Assembly (NCBI RefSeq): GCF_002813775.1
Contig: NZ_CP020370.1
Coordinates: forward strand, 3,249,501-3,313,500
Direction: 5' to 3'
DNA length: 64,000 bases
From: Candidatus Thiodictyon syntrophicum
GTDB taxonomy: Bacteria; Pseudomonadota; Gammaproteobacteria; Chromatiales; Chromatiaceae
Positions 56,101 through 62,993 of this stretch are shown here, piece after piece. Numbering within the stretch: position 1 is the stretch's first letter; every line of letters starts with the position of its first letter. Under the pieces are notes generated by a model. It had not been told where the DNA came from and made no database searches. It worked only from the letters and a program-made list of their open reading frames with translations. Made by a program: the position numbers and the translations under genes.

Positions 56101-56631
56101 GCCCGCGACCTGCCGGACATGGACGCACTGACCCAGACCCTGGAGGCCATCCGCACCAACCGCAGCCTGCTGGACGACCCGGACCCCACCGCCACCGTCC
56201 TCCAGGCCGTCAGCAGTGCCCTGCGCGGCGCCCTGGCCCAGGCCCAGACCGACCATGCCGACACCCTGGCCGCCGAGCTGGCCCGGCTCGCCGCCCATCC
56301 CGTCTGGGCCGCCCTGCGCGACACCGATCGCGCCGCCCTGCTCCGGGAAGCGGGCGCCGTGGCCCCGACCCTGCCGGCCGCCTCGACCGACACCGAACTG
56401 CTGGAGTCACTGAAGCGGCGCGACCTGCGCGGCTGGCGGGACCTCACCGACGCCCTGCCGACCCGCTGCGACCTGGCCCTGGCCGCCGCCATCAAGGCCG
56501 CCGAGCCCAAGGCCCGGCGTGTCAGCCTGCCGGGAGCCACCATCCACGACGGGACCGAACTGGACGACTGGCTCACTGAGGCCCGCGCCAAGATCGAAGC
56601 AGCGTTGGAGCAAGGGCCGGTGATTTTGTAG
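53161..56631 (+). CDS. brxC: BREX ATPase BrxC
   Basis: 1156 residues from the ATG at 53161 (MSDSPPSFPRNRDLF), the usual BrxC length. N-terminal KDPLTWTIANEGV and ELTTFVCEGEYRTGLAKILQ are family signatures. Walker A is GFYGCGKSHLVK (Lys85), Walker B is CTVIVLDEIQQYI (about 276-288), and the sensor-like VLVIGTGQSALTD follows. It is the large AAA-type NTPase that drives BREX. A palindromic repeat is inserted in frame just ahead of Walker B, at about residues 254-270 (ERGRPARDSRPGRPGSF), adding about 17 residues without breaking the gene. Confidence 0.95.
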   Translation: MSDSPPSFPRNRDLFVKDPLTWTIANEGVSSNNVEDLDTLRYELTTFVCEGEYRTGLAKILQGFLDNLDREQKAAWVSGFYGCGKSHLVKVARHLWTDSPLPGGHTARTLANLPDDIRDLLRELSTRGKQGAGLHSAGGTMKAGAGSVRLRLLGILLASVGLPPKPSRARLIMDLRDDGKLDEVRGHITAAGKDPALEVAHAHTSKPLHEAYLASYPHYGNPAQAAQALRAEYPSKVDDISIADMLAISRRALERGRPARDSRPGRPGSFLPCTVIVLDEIQQYIANNADLAHDVQEVVEALSKEMDGRVLVIGTGQSALTDTPALQRLMGRFTTKVHLKDNDVERVVRTVVLQKKEEAKPVIADLVSRRSGEIARQLKSTRIATRADDDQGYVPDYPLLPVRRRFWEQVLHSCDPSGTAAQMRTQLRVTHEACRLVAEQPLGTIIPADFIYDQLANELVTTGELQKRFQELVEEQKRQPDGPLRSRICALVFLIGKLARAGVDTGVRANPEHLADLLTEDLSDSATQLRASVPALVQALTDEGVLMEIEGEVHLQTTEGAAWESEYRKRRASLLNNEPQLAAERGQLLSKSIQAALAGVCVLHGAAKEKRKVSIHHGMSPPAQDEGLVVWVRDGFQESEGAVIQDIQARSTLDATIHVLIPKTKADPLKNALAAARAAADTRSFKGEPGSDEGRAARAAMTSRQAGEESKIAALMGDIVRGARLFLSGGQELNITSLKEGVEEAAKSVLDRLYPQFHLADSPNWPTVWKKAKEGNANALAAVNYQGDPHRHPVTAAILAEVGAGKKGSDLVSRFTAGPYGWPKDAVDAGAAVLLVSGHLGARLQAQPVKIADLDQRKIGQADLRVEQPVLTAVQKLKIKKLFQSAGYKFQPGDEAAVAPAFVGLLKQQAQAAGGEAPAPAAPNPPVLAELHGLSGNDLLYKLHDRADDLTQSLADWRSVADKIDDRGPNYALAGQLLAQARDLPDMDALTQTLEAIRTNRSLLDDPDPTATVLQAVSSALRGALAQAQTDHADTLAAELARLAAHPVWAALRDTDRAALLREAGAVAPTLPAASTDTELLESLKRRDLRGWRDLTDALPTRCDLALAAAIKAAEPKARRVSLPGATIHDGTELDDWLTEARAKIEAALEQGPVIL
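53919..53970. repeat. In-frame palindromic repeat inside brxC
   Basis: gagcgcgggcgtcccgcccgcg followed by cggccgggacggccgggctc: two adjacent hairpins of the family found in pglX and between genes. They are read through as coding sequence. Confidence 0.85.
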
Positions 56632-56637
56632 AACGGA

Positions 56638-56660
56638 GCCGGGGCGTCCCGCCCCGGCGC
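56638..56660. repeat. GCCGGGGCGTCCCGCCCCGGC palindrome after brxC
   Basis: Same core as at 34150-34174, placed directly behind the brxC stop codon in the 64-bp spacer. Confidence 0.75.
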
Positions 56661-56695
56661 AACCCCAATGTAAGGCAGAGAGCATCCAGCAAGAC

Positions 56696-56959
56696 ATGGC
56701 ACAGACTTTGGACCAACAGTGCAACTTCTGCGGCAACCGGAACCTCAGTGCCACGCACACCCGCTACATCCACCAACAGGATGGGGAGATGCTGATCGTC
56801 GAGGACGTACCCTGTATCGAGTGCGACTACTGCGGAGAACAGTATTTCGAGATCAAGACCTTAAAGAAGATCGAGGCCGATCACCTGGCCTTGGCCGCGC
56901 ATCAGAAGCAACCTCGCCGCACTCTCAGGGTTGCAGTTGAGGATTTTCATGCACTCTGA
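56696..56959 (+). CDS. MqsA/YgiT-type zinc-finger protein (antitoxin-like)
   Basis: 87 residues. Two CxxC pairs (CNFCGN and CDYCGEQYFE, with an extra Cys in CIECD) form the YgiT zinc-finger of MqsA antitoxins, including the EMLIVEDVPCIEC and YCGEQYFEIKTLKKIEA segments. The usual C-terminal helix-turn-helix of MqsA is absent, and no toxin (MqsR or DUF4258) gene is next to it. It lies between brxC and pglX, a location where accessory genes are often inserted. Confidence 0.75.
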   Translation: MAQTLDQQCNFCGNRNLSATHTRYIHQQDGEMLIVEDVPCIECDYCGEQYFEIKTLKKIEADHLALAAHQKQPRRTLRVAVEDFHAL

Positions 56960-57179
56960 TCGATTCGGACTCGCCTCGTGTCCAGACGCCGCGAGCACGG
57001 AAATGGACCGGCCGCAGGGCGCCTGCGAGCCGGCGAACCGGACCATCCTCGACCAGCGGACGTTTCAGGTGTCCGGCGACCAGTATCAGGCACTGCTCGA
57101 CCTGCTGGACCGCCCCGCCCGGGACAACCCCGGTTTGAGCGACCTGTTCTCCCGTCCCGATCCCTGGGAGCTCGGGTGA
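56931..57179 (+). pseudogene. Truncated TacA/DUF1778-type antitoxin
   Basis: 82 residues, starting 29 bp inside the zinc-finger gene (another ATG at 56949). Only the C-terminal half matches the family: RTILDQRTFQVSGDQYQALLDLLDRPARDNPGLSDLF, as in the toxin-binding tail of TacA. The N-terminal ribbon-helix-helix DNA-binding part is missing and the N-terminus looks random. The partner GNAT toxin is absent. Probably a relic, though an antidote-only gene cannot be excluded. Confidence 0.6.
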
Positions 57180-57223
57180 GCTGACGCTCCCGAACGCACA
57201 GAACACATCGCAAGGACCCGAAC

Positions 57224-60200
57224 ATGCCCAGCACCCTGACCAAGGACCAGCGCACGGCGCTGGAGAAGCTCACCCTCAAGGCCCGCGAGGCGGCAGAGGT
57301 CGCGGCCCGTGCCGCCCTGGATAACCTCGCCGTCCATGAAGAACGGCCGCGCGCCCACCTGGACGAGGACCAGCGCCGCCTGCGTAACCGCCTGCGCGCC
57401 CGCGGCCGGGCGTTGGGGGACCGGCTGGACCCGGGCGGCACCCAGTCCATCGACCAACTCGCCGAGGCCGCCGCCTACGAGCACTGGCACCGGCTGCTCT
57501 TCACCCGTTTCCTGGCCGATAACCACCTGCTGCACACCGGCGTCGAGCATGGCAGCGTCCCCGTCACCCTGAAAGAGTGCGACGAACTGGCCCCAGAGCT
57601 TGGCGCCCGCGACGGCTTCGATCTGGCCTGCCGCTTCGCCTCAGAGACCCTGCCCGGCATCTTCCGCCGGGATGACCCGGTGCTGGACCTGCGTCTGGCG
57701 CCCAACCACGAGGTCCAACTGCGCCGCCTGCTGGACGAACTGCCCGCCGAGACCTTCCGTACCGACGACGCACTGGGCTGGACCTACCAGTTCTGGCAGG
57801 CCAAGCGCAAAGACGAGGTGAACAAGTCCGGGGTCAAGATCGGCGCCCGCGAGTTGCCTGCGGTCACCCAGCTCTTCACCGAGGACTACATGGTGGAGTT
57901 CCTGCTCCACAACTCGCTGGGCGCCTGGTGGGCGGGAAAGGAGCGCGGGCGTCCCGCCCGCGATTGCACCACCGAGCAGGAAGCCCGCCAAGCCGCCGCG
58001 CTGCCGCCCAAAGACGGCTTACCCGGAATCGACTGGACCTACCTGCGTTTCATCGAAAGGAGCGTGGCCGTCCCGGCCGCGAACGGAAGCGCGGGCGTCT
58101 CGCCCGCGAATCCCGGCCGAGACGGCCGGGCTCCTTTCTTCGACCCTCATCGCGATATCGACATCACCGAGCACAACCTCCCCCACTGGCGCCAGGGTGA
58201 GGCTTGGATCTTCGTCACCTGGCGCTTAGCCGATTCACTCCCCGCCGACAAGCTTCGTCAATGGCAGGGAGAAAAGGCGTCGTGGCTGGTCCTTCACCCT
58301 CAGCCCTGGGATGCGGCCACCACGCGCGAATACCACGAGCGCTTTACCCAACGCATTGAAGACTGGCTCGATGCTGGTCACGGCGCCTGCATCCTGCGCG
58401 AGCCAAAGGTGCGTTGCATCGTCACGGATGCGCTGGCCTTCTTCGCTGGTAAGCGTTATGAACTTGGCGCCTGGGTCGTCATGCCCAACCACCTCCACGT
58501 GTTGTTCCGGCCCTTGGGCGAGCATCGGCTGCCCGACATCCTGCATTCCTGGAAGAGCTTCACCGCCAAGGAAATCAACAAACTCCTTGGGCACAGCGGC
58601 CCGGTTTGGCAGGAAGAGTACTGGGATCGGCTGATCCGCAACGAACGCCACCTGGACGCCTGCCAACACTACATTGCCGAGAATCCCGTAAAGGCCCATC
58701 TCCCCGATGGCGAGTGGAGCGGGAGCGTGGGCGTCCCGCCCGCGAATAGGAGCGTGGGCGTCCCGCCCGCGAATAGGAGCGTGGGCGTCCCGCCCGCGAA
58801 TGAGAGCCCGACCGTTCCCGCCGGGAATCGCGGGCGGGACGCCCGCGCTCCTTTTACCCCCGCCGCCGGCACCTTCGAGGGTTGGCCCAAACACGCCGCC
58901 GAGATCCGCTTCCTGGACCCCTGCATGGGCAGCGGGCACTTCCTGGTCTTCGCCCTGCCCATCCTCGCCCGGCTGCGGATGGAGGAGGAGGGTTTGAGCG
59001 CCGCCACGGCCATCGCCGCCGCGCTGCGGGACAACCTGCATGGGTTGGAGATCGATGAGCGTTGTACTCAGATTGCGGCGTTTAATGTGGCATTGACGGC
59101 GTGGCGGTTGGGTGGGTATCAGGCGTTGCCGGTGCTGCATCTGGCCTGCTCGGGGCTTGCGCCGAATACACCAGAGGAGACCTGGATTGCCTTGGCGGGG
59201 GAGGACGATCGGTTGCAGCGCGGGATGGCTCGACTTTATGCGCTGTTTCAGGATGCGCCGGTGCTTGGGAGCCTTATCGATCCGCGGAGTATTGAGGCGG
59301 ATCTCATCGACGCGGGTTTTGGCGAACTGGAGCCTTTGTTGGTGCAGGCTTTGGACGGGGGGCGCGATCAGGATGACGAGGGGCGGGAGTTGGGGGTGGT
59401 GGCGCAGGGGGTGGCGAAGGCGGCGGAACTTTTGGCGGGGCGCTATACGTTGGTGGCGACGAATGTTCCGTATTTGGGGAGGGGGAAGCAGGATGCGGTT
59501 TTGAAGGACTATAGCGAGAAGGTCTATCCGCAGGGAAAAGCCGACCTTGCCACCTGCTTCATATGTCGGTGTATAGACTTTGCCTCGCCCGGAGCTACAA
59601 TCGCGCTCGTCACTCCGCAGAATTGGTGGTTTCTGGGAAGCTATTTCAAGTTAAGAAAGGCACTCCTAACAGAGAGATCCTTTAATTTTATCGCAGCTCT
59701 CGGGGAGGAAGCTTGGCGGAGTTTTGGCGACCGTGGGCCGGTTGCGTCACTTGTTGGAATTACCAATGCCGTGCTCAAGGAAGAACAGTCGATGATGGGG
59801 ATTGATGCTATTTCCCTAAAGCAATTGAATGATAAGCTCTTTGAGCTGCGTGCTGGAACGGTTCGTAGGCTTAAGCAATTTGACCAATACCGCAATCCTG
59901 ATTCACGACTCGTCTTGGACACTCTCGCGGCAGGAGCGTTACTTTCTCAGCTTGCCGATTATGGCAAAGGGAGCACCACCGGCGATAGGCTGAGATTCGT
60001 GCGTGGATTCTGGGAGGTCGCATCTCTGGGCTCATCTAACCAGTTATGGCTCGATTCGCCATCAACCAATGAATTGTGGGGCGGGCGTGAGCACGTGACA
60101 ACCGTTTCATTAGAAGACTCGAGCCTAATAGAGCAACTGGGTTGCTGGATTCGAGGTCAAGAGGTTTTTGCTCGCGCCGGTGTCGCAGTAAACAAGATGC

Positions 60201-61558
60201 GCGATATGCAGCCCTTCCTCTATGCGGGCGAGGTGTTTGACGACAATATAGGTATCGTTGCCCCGAGTGATCCTAATGACGTTCTGCCGCTTTGGGCCTT
60301 TATCGAGTCAGGAAGCTATCTTCAAGAAATCCGCAAGATTGACAAGAAGCGAAATGTCACAGCCGCGACACTCGTGAAAGTCCCTTTCGACCTCGCCCAC
60401 TGGCAACAAGTCGCCGCCGAACAATACCCCAACGGCCTCCCCAAACCCCACTCCGACGACCCGACACAATGGCTCTTTGATGGCTATCCGTTCCAAAGGA
60501 GCGCGGGCGTCCCGCCCGCGAATCGCGGCCAGGATGGCCGCGCTCCTGTCCGCGCTCCTTTCCACGCCCCTCTCCAAGTCGCCGTCGCACGGCTGCTCGG
60601 GTACCGCTGGCCGCGGCAGACCGGCTCTGAGTTTCCGGACTGTCCGGCCTTGGGTCCGGACGGGCTGGAGGTCCATGCGGACGCGGACGGGATCGTCTGC
60701 CTGACGGCCATCAATCGGGAACTACCCGCGGCGGTGCGGCTGCGGGCGCTGCTTGCCGGGAGCGCGGGCGTCCCGCCCGCGATTGAAGGGAGCCCGGCCG
60801 TCCCGGCCGAGACTCGCGGGCGAGACGCCCGCGCTCCTTTGGACGAACAAGCCCTGCTGGCCGCCGCCGGGGCTACGTCGAGGACCCTGGAGGATTGGCT
60901 GCGCGACGAGTTTTTCGAGCAGCACTGCAAGCTCTTCCACCACCGCCCCTTCATCTGGCACCTCTGGGACGGTCGCAAGGACGGCTTCCATGCCCTGGTA
61001 AACTACCACCGGCTGGACCGGGCCAATCTGGAGAAGCTCACCTACAGCTATCTGGGCGACTGGATTCGCCAGCAGGACGCGGACGCGAAGGCCGACAAGC
61101 CCGGCGCCGCCGAGCGCCTGGGCGCCGCCCGTGTGCTGGAGGCCGAACTCGTCGCGATCCTGGAGGGCGAACCGCCCTATGACCTCTTCATCCGTTGGAA
61201 GCCGCTCGCCGAGCAGCCCCTGGGCTGGCAGCCGGACATCAACGACGGCGTGCGCCTCAACATCCGCCCCTTCATGCAGGCCCGGGACCTGGGTAAGAAG
61301 GGCGCCGGCATCCTGCGCGCCAAGCCCAACATCAAATGGGACAAGGACCGCGGGACCGAGCCCCAGCGCGACAAGTCCGACTACCCCTGGTTTTGGCACG
61401 CCGAGGAACCCCCGCTCGCCTGCCCCGGCGGCCCCGAGTTCACCGGCAACCGCTGGAACCTTGTTCATCTGACCCTGGCCCGGAAGCGCGCAGCCCACAA
61501 GCAATCCTCGCGCCCCGGACCAACGCAAGACACGGCTGGACCCGCGGAACTTTCTTGA
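57224..61558 (+). CDS. pglX: BREX adenine methyltransferase PglX with an inserted RAYT domain and translated palindromes
   Basis: 1444 residues, longer than typical PglX (about 1200). N-terminal helical part (1-240: TKDQRTALEKLTLKAREAAE, HRLLFTRFLADNHLL, ELPAVTQLFTEDYMVEFLLHNSLGAWW) and the methyltransferase domain from about 560: SAM motif I FLDPCMGSGHFLV (563 on) and catalytic NPPY-type motif as NVPYLG (Asn747). The C-terminal specificity part ends at 1444. Between residues 306 and 499 lies a whole REP-associated tyrosine transposase domain: LPHWRQGEAWIFVTWRLADSLP, HUH pair His423/His425 in MPNHLH, and Tyr483 in YIAENPVKA. Five palindromic segments are translated (239-248, 279-305, 500-543, 1092-1113, 1179-1206). 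BREX modifies one DNA strand at a 6-base site; whether this enzyme still works is unknown. Confidence 0.9.
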   Translation: MPSTLTKDQRTALEKLTLKAREAAEVAARAALDNLAVHEERPRAHLDEDQRRLRNRLRARGRALGDRLDPGGTQSIDQLAEAAAYEHWHRLLFTRFLADNHLLHTGVEHGSVPVTLKECDELAPELGARDGFDLACRFASETLPGIFRRDDPVLDLRLAPNHEVQLRRLLDELPAETFRTDDALGWTYQFWQAKRKDEVNKSGVKIGARELPAVTQLFTEDYMVEFLLHNSLGAWWAGKERGRPARDCTTEQEARQAAALPPKDGLPGIDWTYLRFIERSVAVPAANGSAGVSPANPGRDGRAPFFDPHRDIDITEHNLPHWRQGEAWIFVTWRLADSLPADKLRQWQGEKASWLVLHPQPWDAATTREYHERFTQRIEDWLDAGHGACILREPKVRCIVTDALAFFAGKRYELGAWVVMPNHLHVLFRPLGEHRLPDILHSWKSFTAKEINKLLGHSGPVWQEEYWDRLIRNERHLDACQHYIAENPVKAHLPDGEWSGSVGVPPANRSVGVPPANRSVGVPPANESPTVPAGNRGRDARAPFTPAAGTFEGWPKHAAEIRFLDPCMGSGHFLVFALPILARLRMEEEGLSAATAIAAALRDNLHGLEIDERCTQIAAFNVALTAWRLGGYQALPVLHLACSGLAPNTPEETWIALAGEDDRLQRGMARLYALFQDAPVLGSLIDPRSIEADLIDAGFGELEPLLVQALDGGRDQDDEGRELGVVAQGVAKAAELLAGRYTLVATNVPYLGRGKQDAVLKDYSEKVYPQGKADLATCFICRCIDFASPGATIALVTPQNWWFLGSYFKLRKALLTERSFNFIAALGEEAWRSFGDRGPVASLVGITNAVLKEEQSMMGIDAISLKQLNDKLFELRAGTVRRLKQFDQYRNPDSRLVLDTLAAGALLSQLADYGKGSTTGDRLRFVRGFWEVASLGSSNQLWLDSPSTNELWGGREHVTTVSLEDSSLIEQLGCWIRGQEVFARAGVAVNKMRDMQPFLYAGEVFDDNIGIVAPSDPNDVLPLWAFIESGSYLQEIRKIDKKRNVTAATLVKVPFDLAHWQQVAAEQYPNGLPKPHSDDPTQWLFDGYPFQRSAGVPPANRGQDGRAPVRAPFHAPLQVAVARLLGYRWPRQTGSEFPDCPALGPDGLEVHADADGIVCLTAINRELPAAVRLRALLAGSAGVPPAIEGSPAVPAETRGRDARAPLDEQALLAAAGATSRTLEDWLRDEFFEQHCKLFHHRPFIWHLWDGRKDGFHALVNYHRLDRANLEKLTYSYLGDWIRQQDADAKADKPGAAERLGAARVLEAELVAILEGEPPYDLFIRWKPLAEQPLGWQPDINDGVRLNIRPFMQARDLGKKGAGILRAKPNIKWDKDRGTEPQRDKSDYPWFWHAEEPPLACPGGPEFTGNRWNLVHLTLARKRAAHKQSSRPGPTQDTAGPAELS
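57939..57966. repeat. In-frame palindrome 1 in pglX
   Basis: aaggagcgcgggcgtcccgcccgcgatt, read as KERGRPARD. Conserved PglX-type sequence resumes right after it. Confidence 0.85.
58057..58138. repeat. In-frame palindrome pair 2 in pglX (left flank of the RAYT)
   Basis: gagcgtggccgtcccggccgcg, then agcgcgggcgtctcgcccgcg and cggccgagacggccgggctc, read as RSVAVPAANGSAGVSPAN with PGRDGRAPF. It directly abuts the first RAYT codons. Confidence 0.85.
58139..58720 (+). mobile_element. REP-associated tyrosine transposase (RAYT) module embedded in pglX
   Basis: About 194 codons in the same frame as pglX, with no own start needed. Typical RAYT order: HNLPHW, FVTWRLADSLP, DAGHGACILREP, ELGAWVVMPNHLHVLFRP (HUH), LHSWKSFTAKEIN, VWQEEYWDRLIRN, YIAENPVKAHLPDGEW. 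The family is Y1_Tnp/IS200-like and acts on REP hairpins. Both flanks consist of REP-like palindromes, which are the substrates such enzymes recognise. Confidence 0.88.
58721..58853. repeat. In-frame palindrome cluster 3 in pglX with a 27-bp triplication
   Basis: Three tandem 27-bp units (gagcgtgggcgtcccgcccg core), each read as RSVGVPPAN-type nonapeptides, then a short spacer and an inverted cgcgggcgggacgcccgcg, read as RGRDARAPF. The 27-bp period keeps the frame. Confidence 0.88.
60497..60561. repeat. In-frame palindrome 4 in pglX
   Basis: gagcgcgggcgtcccgcccgcg, cggccaggatggccgcg, then gcgctcctt repeated; read as RSAGVPPANRGQDGRAPVRAP. Confidence 0.85.
60759..60840. repeat. In-frame palindrome 5 in pglX
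   Basis: gagcgcgggcgtcccgcccgcg, then agcccggccgtcccggccgag and cgggcgagacgcccgcgctc; read as GSAGVPPAIEGSPAVPAET with RGRDARAPL. Confidence 0.85.
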
Positions 61559-61631
61559 TTGCCGGCTTTGCCGGTGCCACCATTTGTCTGCTCCGGTACG
61601 TTTTCCCGATCAGGCACAAGGAGCCAACCCA

Positions 61632-62993
61632 ATGAGCACCTCGTCGATACTGCGAGTCAAGAGCATCCAGGTTGATGGCCTCTTTGACACATTCGATCAC
61701 CGAGTCGACCTGAATCTGGACGAGCGCGTGACAATCCTGCACGGCCCCAACGGGGTTGGCAAGACCATGCTACTGCGGATGACGAATGCCATGCTCAATG
61801 GCCGGTACGGCCTGTTCCACGAAGTGCCGTTTCGCCGTTTCGCTCTGGATTTCACGGACGACACAAGCCTTGATCTGGTTGCGAGCGGCTTCGATGCTCA
61901 CAATGACAAGAGCGTGGTGCCTGTATTGGATCTGAGGCTATGGCGTCAAGGCAAGCAAGCGGAAACATACAGACTTCCGCTAGATGAGATCTGGTGGCGT
62001 AAGTATTCAAACAAAGGGCGCGCCGACACTTCAAGCGCGAAAGTACCTGCTTGGGTATTGGCCGCGAGGCTGGCTGAGCGAGAGTCATTGAGCGACGGCA
62101 TTAACGAAAGTCTATCGGCTGCTATCGCCAGCGCGCGGACCCTATTGAGCCAAGGCACAGAAGAGGATGAACCAGCGTGGCTCAAAGAGGCGAGAAATCG
62201 GATGCGCGTGCATGTAATCGAAGCTCAGCGTCTGCTGCGTGTTGCATTCAATGATTTCCGAAACGACGCTGCCGATCCGAAAACCACTCTGACCGTTGTC
62301 AATTACGCTAAGGATATGAGTGCCCTCGTCAAGGAGACGATGGCGCGCTATGGCCAGCAATCGCAAAGCCTTGACCAGTCTCTTCCCCAGCGATTATTGA
62401 ATGCTCGGGCAGCCCCCTTTCCCCGAGAAGCCCTTAAGCAGCGTATGCGGGATCTAGATACCCGCCGTGCCGAATTGAAGGAAATCGGACTGCTCGACGA
62501 ATCGGATAATCATCCGCTTGACAGTGGGGCACTTGATGGGCTGGATGAGTACCAGGAAAGCGTACTCAACCTATACGCAAACGATACCGAGCAAAAGCTC
62601 TCCGTCCTCGATGACCTTGCCAGGCGCACGCGATTGCTTTTGAATAATGTCAACCAGAAATTCCAGCATAAACATATCCGAATCGATCCGGATCGAGGGA
62701 TCGTTGCACAAGGTCGCAAGGGCGAGCGCCTGGAACTTGAACAGTTGTCCTCAGGCGAGCAGCACGAGTTGGTCCTGCATTACGACCTGCTGTTTCGAGT
62801 GCGGCCAAACACCTTGGTCTTGATTGACGAGCCTGAGCTGTCACTGCATGTTGCCTGGCAGAAGCGCTTCCTCCCGGACCTCTTGGAGATCGTTGCAACC
62901 GCTCAGTTCGATGTGCTGATGGCGACTCACTCGCCCTTTATCGTGGGCGATCGATCAGACCTGATGATCGGCTTGGGCGCGGAGTCGGTATGA
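61632..62993 (+). CDS. ariA: AAA ATPase, PARIS AriA-like
   Basis: 453 residues from the ATG at 61632 (MSTSSILRVKSIQVDG), with AAGGAG at 61618-61623. ABC/SMC-like ATPase: Walker A LHGPNGVGKTML (Lys44), signature LSSGEQHEL, Walker B LVLIDEPELSLHV and a switch His in MATHSPFIVG. A helical insert lies between. Paired with a DUF4435 gene by a 4-bp overlap, it matches AriA of the PARIS anti-phage system, which holds AriB inactive until phage anti-restriction proteins (for example Ocr) appear. GC content is lower than in brxC, so it was probably acquired separately. Alternatives are other AAA plus TOPRIM pairs. Confidence 0.78.
   Translation: MSTSSILRVKSIQVDGLFDTFDHRVDLNLDERVTILHGPNGVGKTMLLRMTNAMLNGRYGLFHEVPFRRFALDFTDDTSLDLVASGFDAHNDKSVVPVLDLRLWRQGKQAETYRLPLDEIWWRKYSNKGRADTSSAKVPAWVLAARLAERESLSDGINESLSAAIASARTLLSQGTEEDEPAWLKEARNRMRVHVIEAQRLLRVAFNDFRNDAADPKTTLTVVNYAKDMSALVKETMARYGQQSQSLDQSLPQRLLNARAAPFPREALKQRMRDLDTRRAELKEIGLLDESDNHPLDSGALDGLDEYQESVLNLYANDTEQKLSVLDDLARRTRLLLNNVNQKFQHKHIRIDPDRGIVAQGRKGERLELEQLSSGEQHELVLHYDLLFRVRPNTLVLIDEPELSLHVAWQKRFLPDLLEIVATAQFDVLMATHSPFIVGDRSDLMIGLGAESV

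Noticed and set aside
58735-58815. Possible CRISPR array (three direct repeats with palindromes)
   Set aside because: The 27-bp units are contiguous without spacers, lie within a coding frame and no cas genes are near.
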